A stretch of 64,000 nt of DNA from contig JAVBJL010000008.1 of assembly GCA_030827005.1 (NCBI GenBank), forward strand, positions 1 to 64,000, in the 5' to 3' direction. Both the position numbers and the translations under genes were made by a program. This document shows positions 18,698-28,269 of the stretch, piece after piece (within the stretch, counting starts at the first letter, position 1; every line of letters starts with the position of its first letter). The notes under the pieces were generated by a model. That model ran no database searches. It was not told where the DNA came from and was given only the letters and a program-made list of their open reading frames with translations. This DNA is from Wigglesworthia glossinidia (GTDB lineage: Bacteria; Pseudomonadota; Gammaproteobacteria; Enterobacterales; Enterobacteriaceae).

Positions 18698-19438
18698 ATG
18701 TTATTAAAAAAAAGTGATACTGTTAATCATCAACCTCGTCATATCGCAATCATTATGGACGGAAATGGACGTTGGGCAAATAATAGAGGAAAAATGCGTA
18801 TATTCGGTCATAAAGCAGGATTAGAATCAGCAAAACGTGCTGTAAATTTTGCAATAAAAAATCGATTTAATGCTTTAACTTTATATGCATTTAGTAGTGA
18901 AAATTGGAAAAGACCTAAAAAAGAAGTTTCTGACTTAATGAAATTATTTTTATACTCATTGAGTAATACTGTCCATAGTTTACAAAAAAATAACATTCGA
19001 TTAAAAATCATTGGAGATATTTCTCGATTTAATTTCAGATTACAAAAATATATCAAAAAAACTGAGGCGCTAACTCGTAAAAATAATGGGTTGAATTTGA
19101 ATATTGCCGCAAATTATGGAGGAAGATGGGATATCATACAAGGTGTTAAAAAAATTGTTGATCAAGTGCAAAAAGGAACTTTATATCCTGATCAAATTAA
19201 TGAATCTATGTTTTGTAAATTAATTTCTACGAATGAGTTAATGCCAGTAGATTTAGTAATTAGAACAGGAGGAGAATATCGGATTAGTAATTTTTTACTC
19301 TGGCAAATTGCATACTCTGAATTATTTTTTACTGATGTATTATGGCCTGATTTTAACCACGATATTTTTTCTAATGCAATTAGGTTTTTTTTAAAACGTA
19401 AACGTCGATTTGGTCATATAAAAAACACTATCATGTAG
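18698..19438 (+). CDS. uppS: Undecaprenyl diphosphate synthase
   Basis: Cis-prenyltransferase that makes the C55 lipid carrier for peptidoglycan and surface polysaccharides. 246 residues. Visible: HIAIIMDGNGRWA with the catalytic Asp near residue 26, FGHKAG, LYAFSSENWKRP, LNIAANYGGRWDI, and the C-terminal LVIRTGGEYRISNFLLWQIAYSELFFTDVLWPDF. A ribosome site AGGATAA precedes the ATG. It lies between dxr and cdsA as in E. coli. Confidence 0.98.
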   Translation: MLLKKSDTVNHQPRHIAIIMDGNGRWANNRGKMRIFGHKAGLESAKRAVNFAIKNRFNALTLYAFSSENWKRPKKEVSDLMKLFLYSLSNTVHSLQKNNIRLKIIGDISRFNFRLQKYIKKTEALTRKNNGLNLNIAANYGGRWDIIQGVKKIVDQVQKGTLYPDQINESMFCKLISTNELMPVDLVIRTGGEYRISNFLLWQIAYSELFFTDVLWPDFNHDIFSNAIRFFLKRKRRFGHIKNTIM

Positions 19439-19466
19439 ATTATTAGTATTAAAAAAAAAGGAGAAA

Positions 19467-20333
19467 ATTCTGAAAAAACGGATAATTAGCGCAGTAGTAT
19501 TGATTTTATCTATAGTGGATATATTATTTTTTTGCTCTAAAAAATTTTTTATTATATCAATATTTTTATTATACTTTATAAGTATTTTAGAATGGTGCAA
19601 TATTATTAAGTTAAAAAAAAATTTTTTCTTTATTACATACATTATATTTTCTTTATTAATTTTGTTCTTTTTAAGAAGTCAAAATATTTGCGTCCCTAAA
19701 AAAAATGTTTTTATGCAACAATATGTTATTTATAATATCGTTGTTTTATCAAACATATGGTGGGTTATTGCATTCATTATACTTGCATATTATCCGATAT
19801 CTAGTTTTTTATGGAAAAATAAAACACTTGTTCATTTAATAATAGGATGGTGTATAATAATACCATTATTTAGCAGTTTACTTATATTATATCAATTCAA
19901 TACAAATTCCCAAAAATTATTTGGATCCTGGATGATCGTATATATACTAACTTTAATATCTTGCTTAGATTCAGGAGCCTATTTATTTGGTAAATTATTT
20001 GGAAAAAACAAAATTTCTAAAATTATTTCTCCGAATAAAACTTGGGAGGGTATAATAGGAGGAGTAGTATTATCATATATTAGTGCATATTTATTTTATA
20101 AATTTAAATTTGTTCATATTAATATAACAATGTTTTTTATTTTATCTTCTTTTTCAATTATTTTTGGTATTTTAGGAGACCTGGTTATGAGCATGTTTAA
20201 AAGATACGCAAATATTAAAAACAGCGGTTTTTTAATTCCTGGACACGGAGGAGTTTTGGATAGACTTGATAGTCTATCTGCTTCTATTCCAATTTATACC
20301 TATTTCATTTTGATGACTATGCGTATTTCTTAA
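19467..20333 (+). CDS. cdsA: Phosphatidate cytidylyltransferase, non-ATG start
   Basis: Makes CDP-diacylglycerol from phosphatidate and CTP, the entry to all phospholipids. The multi-pass membrane protein has the CDP-alcohol signature near the C terminus: GDLVMSMFKRYANIKNSG then PGHGGVLDRLDS, plus CLDSGAYLFGKLFGKNKIS. The track start (TTG 19500) would cut the first membrane helix. Reading upstream in frame gives ILKKRIISAVVL, which aligns with E. coli MLKYRLISAFVL, so the start is ATT (19467) or the adjacent CTG (19470). AAGGAG at 19458-19463 is well spaced for CTG. With ATT the protein has 288 residues (E. coli 285). Confidence 0.9.
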   Translation: MLKKRIISAVVLILSIVDILFFCSKKFFIISIFLLYFISILEWCNIIKLKKNFFFITYIIFSLLILFFLRSQNICVPKKNVFMQQYVIYNIVVLSNIWWVIAFIILAYYPISSFLWKNKTLVHLIIGWCIIIPLFSSLLILYQFNTNSQKLFGSWMIVYILTLISCLDSGAYLFGKLFGKNKISKIISPNKTWEGIIGGVVLSYISAYLFYKFKFVHINITMFFILSSFSIIFGILGDLVMSMFKRYANIKNSGFLIPGHGGVLDRLDSLSASIPIYTYFILMTMRIS

Positions 20334-20352
20334 AACTTAGGATAATAAAAAT

Positions 20353-21690
20353 ATGCCATATTTTTTTTGGAACTGTTTTTTGTTTTTAATTTCTATAGGA
20401 ATTCTGATCACTGTACATGAATTTGGTCATTTTTGGGTAGCTAGAAAATTTAACGTTCATGTTGAAAAATTTTCTATTGGTATAGGAAAAGTAATTTGGA
20501 GCTTTTTTGACAAAAATGGAACTGAATATGCTATCTCCATATTTCCTCTAGGTGGATATGTGAAAATGTTAGATAAAAATCTTGTATCCAATAAAAAGTT
20601 ACAAACTTTTAATGAACAATACTTTTGGAAAAAGTTGATCATTATAATTTCTGGTCCATTGCATAATTTTTTATTTTCCATCATATTATTTTGGGGAATT
20701 TTCATATTAGGAATGCCTTCACATAAAGTTATTATTCAAAATATTATTCCCAATTCTATTGCCGAAAAATCAGGTATTCATCCTAGCATGGAAATAAAAG
20801 AAATTAATGGTATAAAAGTATCAGATTGGAATATCGTTTATGACAATCTTAAAAATGATACGATTGTTATGAAACTAATGCATCCTATTAATCTTGTTAT
20901 GATTGAAAAAAAAATAAAACGTACAAATATAAAAAATAATTTCGATCATTACGATCCAATAATAAATTTTGGAATTATTCCATTAATTCCAAATATTGAA
21001 ACTCGTATAGATTCTATCGAACCGGATTCTCCTGCTATGAAATCTGGATTTCAGAAAGGCGATAAGATTATTAAAATCAATAATTTTGAAATAAAAGATT
21101 CCTGGTATCTATTATCTTATTTACTTCGTAACAATCCTAATAAAAAATTAATTATAGATGTCGAAAGAAATGGAAAATTAATACAAATTGAAGTATTATC
21201 TGGAACGAAAATTATCAATAATATCCAGGAAGGTTTTTTGGGGATTTCACCAAAAATTAGACCGATTTCGGAAGAATATAAAACTTCTATATATTATAAT
21301 CCAATTGAGGCATTATACGTAGCATTCAATAAAGTAATTCATATTATATTAATGATATTTAATATGTTAGGAAAGCTGTTTATAGGTCATGTAACTTTAA
21401 ATAATTTGCATGGACCTATATCGATAGCAAAAAATATTTCATCTTCTATAAAACATGGAATAGTGCATTATATTATACTTTTATCATTTATAAGCATTAA
21501 CTTAGGCGTAATTAATTTGATTCCTATACCAATTTTAGATGGAGGTCATATTTTATTTTTAATAATTGAAAAGCTCATACGAGTTCCTATTCCAAAAAAA
21601 ATACAAACAATTAGTTATCAAGTTGGATTTTTTATAATAGTAACATTAATGACTATATCAATTTTAAATGATTTATTTAAAATAAAGTAA
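20353..21690 (+). CDS. rseP: Site-2 zinc metalloprotease RseP
   Basis: Inner-membrane protease that cuts transmembrane segments, in E. coli releasing sigma-E from RseA and clearing signal-peptide remnants. 445 residues (E. coli 450). The zinc motif HEFGH lies in the first membrane helix (VHEFGHFWVARKF), two PDZ-like regions follow (around residues 130-215 and 220-300), and the third ligand motif IPILDGGH is near residue 400. It sits 19 bases after cdsA and before bamA, the conserved envelope cluster. Whether a sigma-E system remains cannot be seen here. Confidence 0.96.
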   Translation: MPYFFWNCFLFLISIGILITVHEFGHFWVARKFNVHVEKFSIGIGKVIWSFFDKNGTEYAISIFPLGGYVKMLDKNLVSNKKLQTFNEQYFWKKLIIIISGPLHNFLFSIILFWGIFILGMPSHKVIIQNIIPNSIAEKSGIHPSMEIKEINGIKVSDWNIVYDNLKNDTIVMKLMHPINLVMIEKKIKRTNIKNNFDHYDPIINFGIIPLIPNIETRIDSIEPDSPAMKSGFQKGDKIIKINNFEIKDSWYLLSYLLRNNPNKKLIIDVERNGKLIQIEVLSGTKIINNIQEGFLGISPKIRPISEEYKTSIYYNPIEALYVAFNKVIHIILMIFNMLGKLFIGHVTLNNLHGPISIAKNISSSIKHGIVHYIILLSFISINLGVINLIPIPILDGGHILFLIIEKLIRVPIPKKIQTISYQVGFFIIVTLMTISILNDLFKIK

Positions 21691-21720
21691 AACTATTATT
21701 AATTTATCAGAAAAATTAAT

Positions 21721-24093
21721 ATGTTTACAAAATATTTTTATCTAATAATTTTAATATTTTTCAAACTCTCTATTGCTACTGCAAACAGTAAAAATCAGTT
21801 TTTAGTAAAAAAAATTGTTTTTCAAGGACTTAACAATGTTCAAGAAGAACATATGCTGATAAATTTACCAATAAAAGTAGGAGAAATAGCAACAGAAGAA
21901 AAAATATCTAAACTTATAAAAATATTATTTGCCACTAAATTATTTCAAACAATTAAGGTTCTACAAGATGACGAAACATTAATTATAAAAATCGAAGAAT
22001 GCCCAATTATTAGAAATATAACTTTTTCAGGCAACTTTTCTTTAAATAAAGATTTTTTAAAATCTTTATTAAAAGATAAAAATATAAACATTGGATCCAC
22101 TCTTTATCCTTCATCTATATTTGAAATAAAAAAAATTTTAAACAATTTTTATTTATTTTTAGGAAAAGATAATACTAGAATTAATATAAATACATATTTC
22201 TTAAAAGAAAAATTAGTTGAATTGAATATTAATATCACTGAAAGCAAAAATATATTTATTAAAAAAGTTGATATTTTTGGAAATAAAAAATTTAAAAAAC
22301 AACAATTAGTAAAAAACATTGAATTATGTGAACAAAACTTTATATCAAAATTATTTCAACCATGTATTTACGGTAAACATCAAATTACTCAATCACAAAA
22401 AAAATTATATAATTTTTATTTAAATCAAGGATACATCGATTTTCATATAAAATCTACTGAAGTTAATATTACTTCAGATAACAAATTTGCTGAAATTACT
22501 TTTAATATTTACGAAGGAAATATATTTAAAATTTCTAAAATAATATTTTTAGAAAATATAATTAAAACGTCAACAAATATTAATAAGTTAAAACAATCTA
22601 TTATTAATAAAACCTATAATATTCAAAATATTATTAAATTAGAAAATACAATTAAAAAATTTCTAGAAACACATGGATACAATAATCCAAAAATTTTTTT
22701 AGAAATACATAAAAATTACTTCGACTATACTGTACAAATTTTTATACATGTAGATTTTGGAAAATGTTTATACGTAAATCGTATTTATTTTTCTGGATAT
22801 GAATCTACACAAGAAATTGTGTTTAGAAGAGAACTAAAACAATTAGAAGGAGATGTATTAAAAATTTCTAATATTCAAAATGATATTAAAAAAATTAATA
22901 ATCTTAAATATGCAGAAGTAATAGATATTAAAATCGAAGATGTTTCAAACATGCATAATCGTGTAAACATTTATTATATAATCAAAGAACATAAAATTGG
23001 AAAAATTGATTTCGGCATGGGTTTTGGAGTAAAAAACAAAATCCAATTTCATTTGGGAATAAAAAAAAGTAACTTATTTGATAATGGAAGTTTTTTTCAA
23101 ATGTATAGTGAAAAAAATTTTTATCAAACATACTTCGAATTATTTTTTTTATATCCATATATTAATATAAATGGATTATATGCAAAAAGTAAAATATTTT
23201 TTAAAAAAACTAAAAAAAGTAGTCAATATGAGTTCGAAAATAATTTCTATCGATATGGTACGGATTTTTTTATATCATTTCCAGAATATAAAAATAAATC
23301 ATTAGATTTTGGATTAGAATATTTGCATAACTACACAATTATGCAAAATAGATATTTCAAAGAGAATAATCATGAAAAAACTTATTTAACTACTAATGAT
23401 ATATTTTTTATAATTAATTGGAATTATAATACAATTAATACGGAAATATTTCCAAAATTAGGAAAAAGTAACAACATTAGTGGAAAATTAACATTACCAT
23501 GGTCTAGCAATAAATATTATCAAATTTTTTTAAATTCTAAATATTTTACTCCAGTTTTTAATAATAACAACATTGTACTAATGATTCGAAACCATTTAGG
23601 ATATACGAATGGAATACAAAATAAACCAGTACCATTTTATGATAAATTTTATACAGGAGGTTTCGAAACAATTAGAGGTTTTTACTATCATACCGTTGGT
23701 CCAAAATTTTTTAATTCTAATTGTAAATCTGATATCAAATGTATTAATAACATAAATTTTCATCCAAACACTCTTGGTGGTAATATTTTAGCAGTTACTA
23801 ATATAGAATTAATTTTTCCTATAAATTTCTTAATAAAAAAATATTATGACGTCATGCGTATTTCCGTTTTTTTAGATAGTGGTACGACTTGGGAGACAAC
23901 TGGAAAAAATAATGTTTTAATAAAAGATAATATTCACTATAATATATCGAATAAAGTTCGCATATCTAGTGGGATTTTTCTAAAATGGTTTTCTTCATTT
24001 GGACCAATTTCTTTATCTTATGCCATTCCGATTCAAAAACATACTTATGATCATATTGAGTCTATCCAATTTAATATTGGAAAAACATGGTAA
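21721..24093 (+). CDS. bamA: Outer-membrane protein assembly factor BamA
   Basis: Central barrel of the BAM complex that inserts outer-membrane proteins. 790 residues (E. coli 810): an N-terminal signal peptide of about 20 residues, five POTRA domains (to about residue 410; the first starts KKIVFQGLNNVQEE), and a C-terminal 16-strand barrel. The barrel contains GGFETIRGFYYHTVGP with the lid-loop RGF motif near residue 645, FLDSGTTW, and the final ISLSYAIPI and FNIGKTW. It lies directly before skp, its periplasmic client chaperone. Strong Lys/Asn/Ile enrichment but no frame break. Confidence 0.97.
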   Translation: MFTKYFYLIILIFFKLSIATANSKNQFLVKKIVFQGLNNVQEEHMLINLPIKVGEIATEEKISKLIKILFATKLFQTIKVLQDDETLIIKIEECPIIRNITFSGNFSLNKDFLKSLLKDKNINIGSTLYPSSIFEIKKILNNFYLFLGKDNTRININTYFLKEKLVELNINITESKNIFIKKVDIFGNKKFKKQQLVKNIELCEQNFISKLFQPCIYGKHQITQSQKKLYNFYLNQGYIDFHIKSTEVNITSDNKFAEITFNIYEGNIFKISKIIFLENIIKTSTNINKLKQSIINKTYNIQNIIKLENTIKKFLETHGYNNPKIFLEIHKNYFDYTVQIFIHVDFGKCLYVNRIYFSGYESTQEIVFRRELKQLEGDVLKISNIQNDIKKINNLKYAEVIDIKIEDVSNMHNRVNIYYIIKEHKIGKIDFGMGFGVKNKIQFHLGIKKSNLFDNGSFFQMYSEKNFYQTYFELFFLYPYININGLYAKSKIFFKKTKKSSQYEFENNFYRYGTDFFISFPEYKNKSLDFGLEYLHNYTIMQNRYFKENNHEKTYLTTNDIFFIINWNYNTINTEIFPKLGKSNNISGKLTLPWSSNKYYQIFLNSKYFTPVFNNNNIVLMIRNHLGYTNGIQNKPVPFYDKFYTGGFETIRGFYYHTVGPKFFNSNCKSDIKCINNINFHPNTLGGNILAVTNIELIFPINFLIKKYYDVMRISVFLDSGTTWETTGKNNVLIKDNIHYNISNKVRISSGIFLKWFSSFGPISLSYAIPIQKHTYDHIESIQFNIGKTW

Positions 24094-24162
24094 AAATTAA
24101 TCAATTTTTTACTGGATTTAATAATTAATAAAATTTCATAAAAATTTAAGGAATATTTATCA

Positions 24163-24672
24163 GTGAACACACGATCTTTAATATCCTGCTTTATTTTTAC
24201 TTTTATCTTCATGTTTATACAAAAAACATATGCAATTGAAAAAATTGCAATTATTAATTTAATAAATATTTTTCAACAATCTCCGCAACAAGCATTAGCT
24301 GCTAAACAATTAGAAATTGAATTTCAAGATCGTGCTACAGAACTGGATTTAATCCAACGCGATTTAAATGCAAAAATTGAAATTTTAAAAAGAAATTCAA
24401 AAAATATGGATTCCAATGCACGTAATGCTTTAGAAGAAGCACTGACTGCACAGCGCGAAAATTTTTCTAATAAAGCTAAGTCGTTTGATCATGATCAAAT
24501 GCAAAGGCAACATGAAGAACAAAATAAAATTATTAACCAAATTAAACATATTACAAAGCAAGTTGCATTTGAAAAAGGTTATCAATTAGTTATTGATTCT
24601 AATGCGATAATTTATTTTAATAATATTCAAGATATTACTGAAGATGTTTTAAAAAAAATGGATCAAAAATAA
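24163..24672 (+). CDS. skp: Periplasmic chaperone Skp (OmpH)
   Basis: Trimeric jellyfish-shaped chaperone carrying unfolded outer-membrane proteins to BamA. 169 residues (E. coli 161): a signal peptide ending about residue 24 (FIQKTYA), the core strand EKIAIINLINIFQQSP, a long charged coiled coil (residues 45-125) and the C-terminal VIDSNAIIYFN strand. The start is GTG after AAGGAATATTTATCA. Its TAA stop overlaps the lpxD ATG by one base (TAATG), implying coupled translation. Confidence 0.95.
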   Translation: MNTRSLISCFIFTFIFMFIQKTYAIEKIAIINLINIFQQSPQQALAAKQLEIEFQDRATELDLIQRDLNAKIEILKRNSKNMDSNARNALEEALTAQRENFSNKAKSFDHDQMQRQHEEQNKIINQIKHITKQVAFEKGYQLVIDSNAIIYFNNIQDITEDVLKKMDQK

Positions 24673-25697
24673 TGTTGGCAATTAGTCTTTCGGAATTAGC
24701 AAAAAAAATATACGCAAAATTATACGGAGATGATAATGTTATTATACATGGAATATCTTCTATAGAAAATGCTAGATCCGGGCACATTTCATTTCTATCT
24801 GATAAGAGATTTAGAAAAAAATTATCTTTATGTAAAGCTTCGGCGATTATCATATCTAAACACGATCTGCCATTTTGTAAACAAAATGCATTAGTAGCAA
24901 AAGATCCTTATCTTGCTTATGCACGAGCAGCCCAAATTATGAATAATACGCCAGTTCCAAATTATGGAATCAGTAAAAATTCTATTATTTCTAAAGATGT
25001 TTTATATGGTAAAAATATTAGTGTCGGACATCATTCAGTTATTGAATCTGGAGTAAAATTGGGAGATGACGTGATTATTGGATCTGGATGTTTTATTGGT
25101 CAAAAATCATTGATCGGATCCTATACTCGATTGTGGGATAATACCACTATACATCATAGCACTATAATTGGAAAATGTTGCGTGATACATTCTGGAGCTG
25201 TTATAGGATCAGATGGTTTTGGATATGCAAATGATCGTGGAACTTGGATTAAAATCCCTCATTTCGGTAAAGTCGTTCTTGGAAATAATACTGAAATTGG
25301 TTCATTAACTACAATAGACAGAGGGTCTTTAGATGATACATATATCGGAAATGGAGTGATCATCGATAATCAATGTCAAATTGCACATAATGTATACATT
25401 GGAGATCATACAGCAGTTGCTGGAGGAGTAATTATGGCTGGCAGTGCAAGTATTGGTCGTAATTGTATGATTGGAGGAGCTAGCGTAATTAATGGTCATA
25501 TTACAATTTGTGATCAAGTTATAATTACTGGCATGTCTATGGTAATGCGCTCTATCAATTCTCCCGGAATATATTCTTCAGGAATTCCAACTCAAATAAA
25601 TAAACAATGGAGAAAAAATACCGTATTAATAATGAATATTAACAAAATTAAAAAAAAAATACAAAAATTACAAAAACAAGTTTCAAAATTAATTTAA
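24672..25697 (+). CDS. lpxD: UDP-3-O-(3-hydroxyacyl)glucosamine N-acyltransferase
   Basis: Third step of lipid A synthesis: adds the second hydroxyacyl chain from ACP. 341 residues, equal to E. coli. An N-terminal uridine-binding domain (SLSELAKKIYAKLYGDDNV, then ISFLSDKRFRKKL) precedes left-handed beta-helix hexapeptide repeats from about residue 100 to 290. The catalytic His lies in QIAHNVYIGDH near 238. A C-terminal helix rich in Lys and Gln closes it. It starts inside the skp stop codon and leads into fabZ. Confidence 0.97.
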   Translation: MLAISLSELAKKIYAKLYGDDNVIIHGISSIENARSGHISFLSDKRFRKKLSLCKASAIIISKHDLPFCKQNALVAKDPYLAYARAAQIMNNTPVPNYGISKNSIISKDVLYGKNISVGHHSVIESGVKLGDDVIIGSGCFIGQKSLIGSYTRLWDNTTIHHSTIIGKCCVIHSGAVIGSDGFGYANDRGTWIKIPHFGKVVLGNNTEIGSLTTIDRGSLDDTYIGNGVIIDNQCQIAHNVYIGDHTAVAGGVIMAGSASIGRNCMIGGASVINGHITICDQVIITGMSMVMRSINSPGIYSSGIPTQINKQWRKNTVLIMNINKIKKKIQKLQKQVSKLI

Positions 25698-25822
25698 TAT
25701 GCAATCGCATAAAATAAATAAATTAATCATATCTTTTAATTTATTTAAAATAAAATCTATTTTTACTTCTTATTTTTAGCATAATGCTGCATGAATATAA
25801 CGCTTTAAACAGGAAAAGTGTT

Positions 25823-26290
25823 TTGACTACTAATAATCATACTCTTAATATCGAAGAGATATTAGAATTTCTACCTCATCGTTTTCCATTTTTACTTGTT
25901 GATCGTGTTTTAGACTTTGAACAAGGAAAATTTTTACGTGCAATTAAAAATGTTTCTTTTAATGAACCATTTTTTCAAGGACATTTTCCAGGCAATCCGA
26001 TTTTTCCAGGTGTATTAATTCTTGAAGCAATGGCACAAGCAACTGGTATTTTAGCATTTAAAAGTTCAGGTAAACTGTCTCCAGGAGAATTATATTATTT
26101 TGCTGCTATCGATCAAGCAAGATTTAAAAAACCTGTACAACCAGGAGATCAAATGATTTTACAAGTCACTTTTATTAAAGAACGTCGAGGGGTTGCAAGA
26201 TTTCATGGAATTGCAAAAGTAGATAATAAAATAACTTGTGAAGCATCTATGATGTGCGCTCGTAGACGGGAATTAAATGTTCGTGATTAA
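25823..26290 (+). CDS. fabZ: 3-hydroxyacyl-ACP dehydratase FabZ
   Basis: Dehydrates 3-hydroxyacyl-ACP in fatty-acid elongation. I start at TTG 25823, not the upstream ATG of the track: [28 protein letters not shown] then matches E. coli ([20 protein letters not shown]), E. coli also uses TTG, and AGGAAAAG sits eight bases upstream. This gives 155 residues (E. coli 151). The active-site His is in LPHRFPF and the Glu in [11 protein letters not shown]. It competes with LpxA and LpxD for hydroxymyristoyl-ACP, and its 3' end overlaps lpxA by eight bases. Confidence 0.96.
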   Translation: MTTNNHTLNIEEILEFLPHRFPFLLVDRVLDFEQGKFLRAIKNVSFNEPFFQGHFPGNPIFPGVLILEAMAQATGILAFKSSGKLSPGELYYFAAIDQARFKKPVQPGDQMILQVTFIKERRGVARFHGIAKVDNKITCEASMMCARRRELNVRD

Positions 26291-27071
26291 TCAATCTGCT
26301 TCTGTGCATCCTAGTTCTATTATTAATGATAATGCTATTATTCACGCCGATGTTTACATTGGTCCGTTTTGTCTAATTGGTGCACAAGTTGAAATTGGGG
26401 CGCGTACTGTATTAAAATCACATGTAATTATTAATGGAATGACATATTTGGGAGAAGATAATTTTATTTATCAATTTTCATCAATTGGAGAAGTCAATCA
26501 AGATCTTAAATATTCTGGAGAAAATACACGTGTTTATATTGGCGATAGAAATATTATTCGAGAAAATTCTACAATTCATCGCGGTACAATTCAAGGGCAT
26601 AATATAACAAAAATTGGTAATGATAATTTATTCATGGTGAATGTACATATAGCACATGATTGTATAATAGGAAATAACTGTATTTTAGCAAATAATGTAA
26701 CTTTAGGAGGACATGTAAAAATTGAAGACTACGTAATCATTGGAGGAATGACTGCTATACATCAAAACTGTATTATTGGCTCGCACGTAATGATTGGAGG
26801 ATGTTCTGGAGTATCTCAAGATGTTCCACCATTTATTCTTGCACAAGGAAATCATGCAACTCCTTTTGGTATAAATATAGAAGGATTAAAGCGTCGAGGT
26901 TTTGATAAACAAACAAGAATTGCTATTCGAAATGCTTATAAAATTATTTATCGTAGCGGACATACATTGCAAAATATTAAAAAGGAACTTAAAAAACTTG
27001 CCAAATCACATCAAATTATTTATTTATTTTTAGATTTTTTTGCTCAATCTAAAAGAGGAATTATTAGATAA
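26283..27071 (+). CDS. lpxA: UDP-N-acetylglucosamine O-acyltransferase
   Basis: First step of lipid A synthesis. I prefer the GTG at 26283 over the ATG at 26277: it gives [12 protein letters not shown], aligning with E. coli MIDKSAFVHPTA, which also starts with GTG, and yields 262 residues, the exact E. coli length. Hexapeptide beta-helix repeats run from about residue 10 to 185. The catalytic His lies in [12 protein letters not shown] near 122-125, and [17 protein letters not shown] is the conserved C-terminal segment. Its stop codon abuts the lpxB start. Confidence 0.97.
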   Translation: MINQSASVHPSSIINDNAIIHADVYIGPFCLIGAQVEIGARTVLKSHVIINGMTYLGEDNFIYQFSSIGEVNQDLKYSGENTRVYIGDRNIIRENSTIHRGTIQGHNITKIGNDNLFMVNVHIAHDCIIGNNCILANNVTLGGHVKIEDYVIIGGMTAIHQNCIIGSHVMIGGCSGVSQDVPPFILAQGNHATPFGINIEGLKRRGFDKQTRIAIRNAYKIIYRSGHTLQNIKKELKKLAKSHQIIYLFLDFFAQSKRGIIR

Positions 27072-28235
27072 TTGAATAACAAATATATTTCTATCGGAAT
27101 AGTAGTAGGGGAAATTTCAGGAGATCTATTAGGAGCGAGTTTAATAAAAACTTTAAATGTTTTAATACCAAATATTAAATTTTTTGGCATTGCAGGACCA
27201 GAAATGTTAAAAGAAAAAAATGTAGAATCTTGGTATTCAATAAAAGAACTATCAATAATAGGAATTACTGAAATCATATGGAAAATTCCAAAAATTCTTA
27301 AAATAAGAAAAGCATTAATTAAAAGATTTTTTAATTTAAAACCTCATTTATTTATTGGAATCGACGCTCCAGAATTCAATCTCGATTTAGCATTGGCACT
27401 AAAACAAAAAGGAATTAAAACAATGCACTATATTGGACCATCTATTTGGGCTTGGAGAAAAAATAGAATATTAAAAATTAAAAAAGCTGTCGATAAAATA
27501 TTAACAATTTTACCTTTTGAAAAAAAAATATATGATTATTTTAATATATCATGTGATTTTATTGGACATCCGTTAGCAGATAAAATACCAATGCATCCAA
27601 ACAAGTCTAAAATGCGATCAAGTTTAGGAATTTCAAAATATATGCCTTGTCTAGCTTTGCTGCCCGGTAGTCGCATTGTTGAAATCAATTTATTAAGTGC
27701 ACGTTTTTTAGATGCAGCAAAAATTATAAAATATCATTTTCCAAATCTTCAAGTATTAGTTCCTATGGCAAACGACTTTTTAAAACAAAAATTTATATCT
27801 ATTCAATCAAAAATAGCTCCAAACTTATCAATATTTATTTCAAATGAAAGTTCTTATAAAATATTAGCATGTTCAGATGCTGCGATTGTTGCCTCTGGTA
27901 CTGCTACATTGGAATGTATGTTTGCGAAATGTCCAATGGTTGTGGGATATTATATGAAAGCATTAAATTTTATGTTATTAAAAAGATTAGTGTATACTAA
28001 ATGGATATCATTGCCAAATCTAATCGCGAAAAAATTAATTGTATCAGAAAAAATACAACAGGATTGTTGTCCAGAAATTTTAGCAAAAGAAATTTTGCCT
28101 TTTTTTAAAAATCAAAAGAAAACAAAAAAATTAAAAAATATATTTTATAAATTGCATAGAAAAATGCGTTGTAATGCCGATTACAAAGCAGCTAATTCCG
28201 TTTTAGATTTGCTAAAAGATATATGTAAAACATGA
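27072..28235 (+). CDS. lpxB: Lipid A disaccharide synthase
   Basis: Joins UDP-diacylglucosamine to lipid X to form the lipid A disaccharide; a peripheral inner-membrane GT19 enzyme. 387 residues (E. coli 382). Motifs: GEISGDLLGASLI, FGIAGPEM, GIDAPEFN, GPSIWAWRKNRI, LLPGSR near residue 198 and VASGTATLECMFAKCPMVVGY. The start is TTG directly after the lpxA stop with no gap, so translation is probably coupled. rnhB, which follows in E. coli, is missing and dnaE comes next. Confidence 0.97.
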   Translation: MNNKYISIGIVVGEISGDLLGASLIKTLNVLIPNIKFFGIAGPEMLKEKNVESWYSIKELSIIGITEIIWKIPKILKIRKALIKRFFNLKPHLFIGIDAPEFNLDLALALKQKGIKTMHYIGPSIWAWRKNRILKIKKAVDKILTILPFEKKIYDYFNISCDFIGHPLADKIPMHPNKSKMRSSLGISKYMPCLALLPGSRIVEINLLSARFLDAAKIIKYHFPNLQVLVPMANDFLKQKFISIQSKIAPNLSIFISNESSYKILACSDAAIVASGTATLECMFAKCPMVVGYYMKALNFMLLKRLVYTKWISLPNLIAKKLIVSEKIQQDCCPEILAKEILPFFKNQKKTKKLKNIFYKLHRKMRCNADYKAANSVLDLLKDICKT

Positions 28236-28269
28236 AATACATTACAGTTAATTTCTATAGGAAAACCGA

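Noticed and set aside
19391-19642. Minus-strand 83-codon ORF over the uppS/cdsA junction
   Set aside because: It lies antisense to cdsA and the end of uppS, has no family resemblance and arises from the reverse complement of membrane-helix codons.
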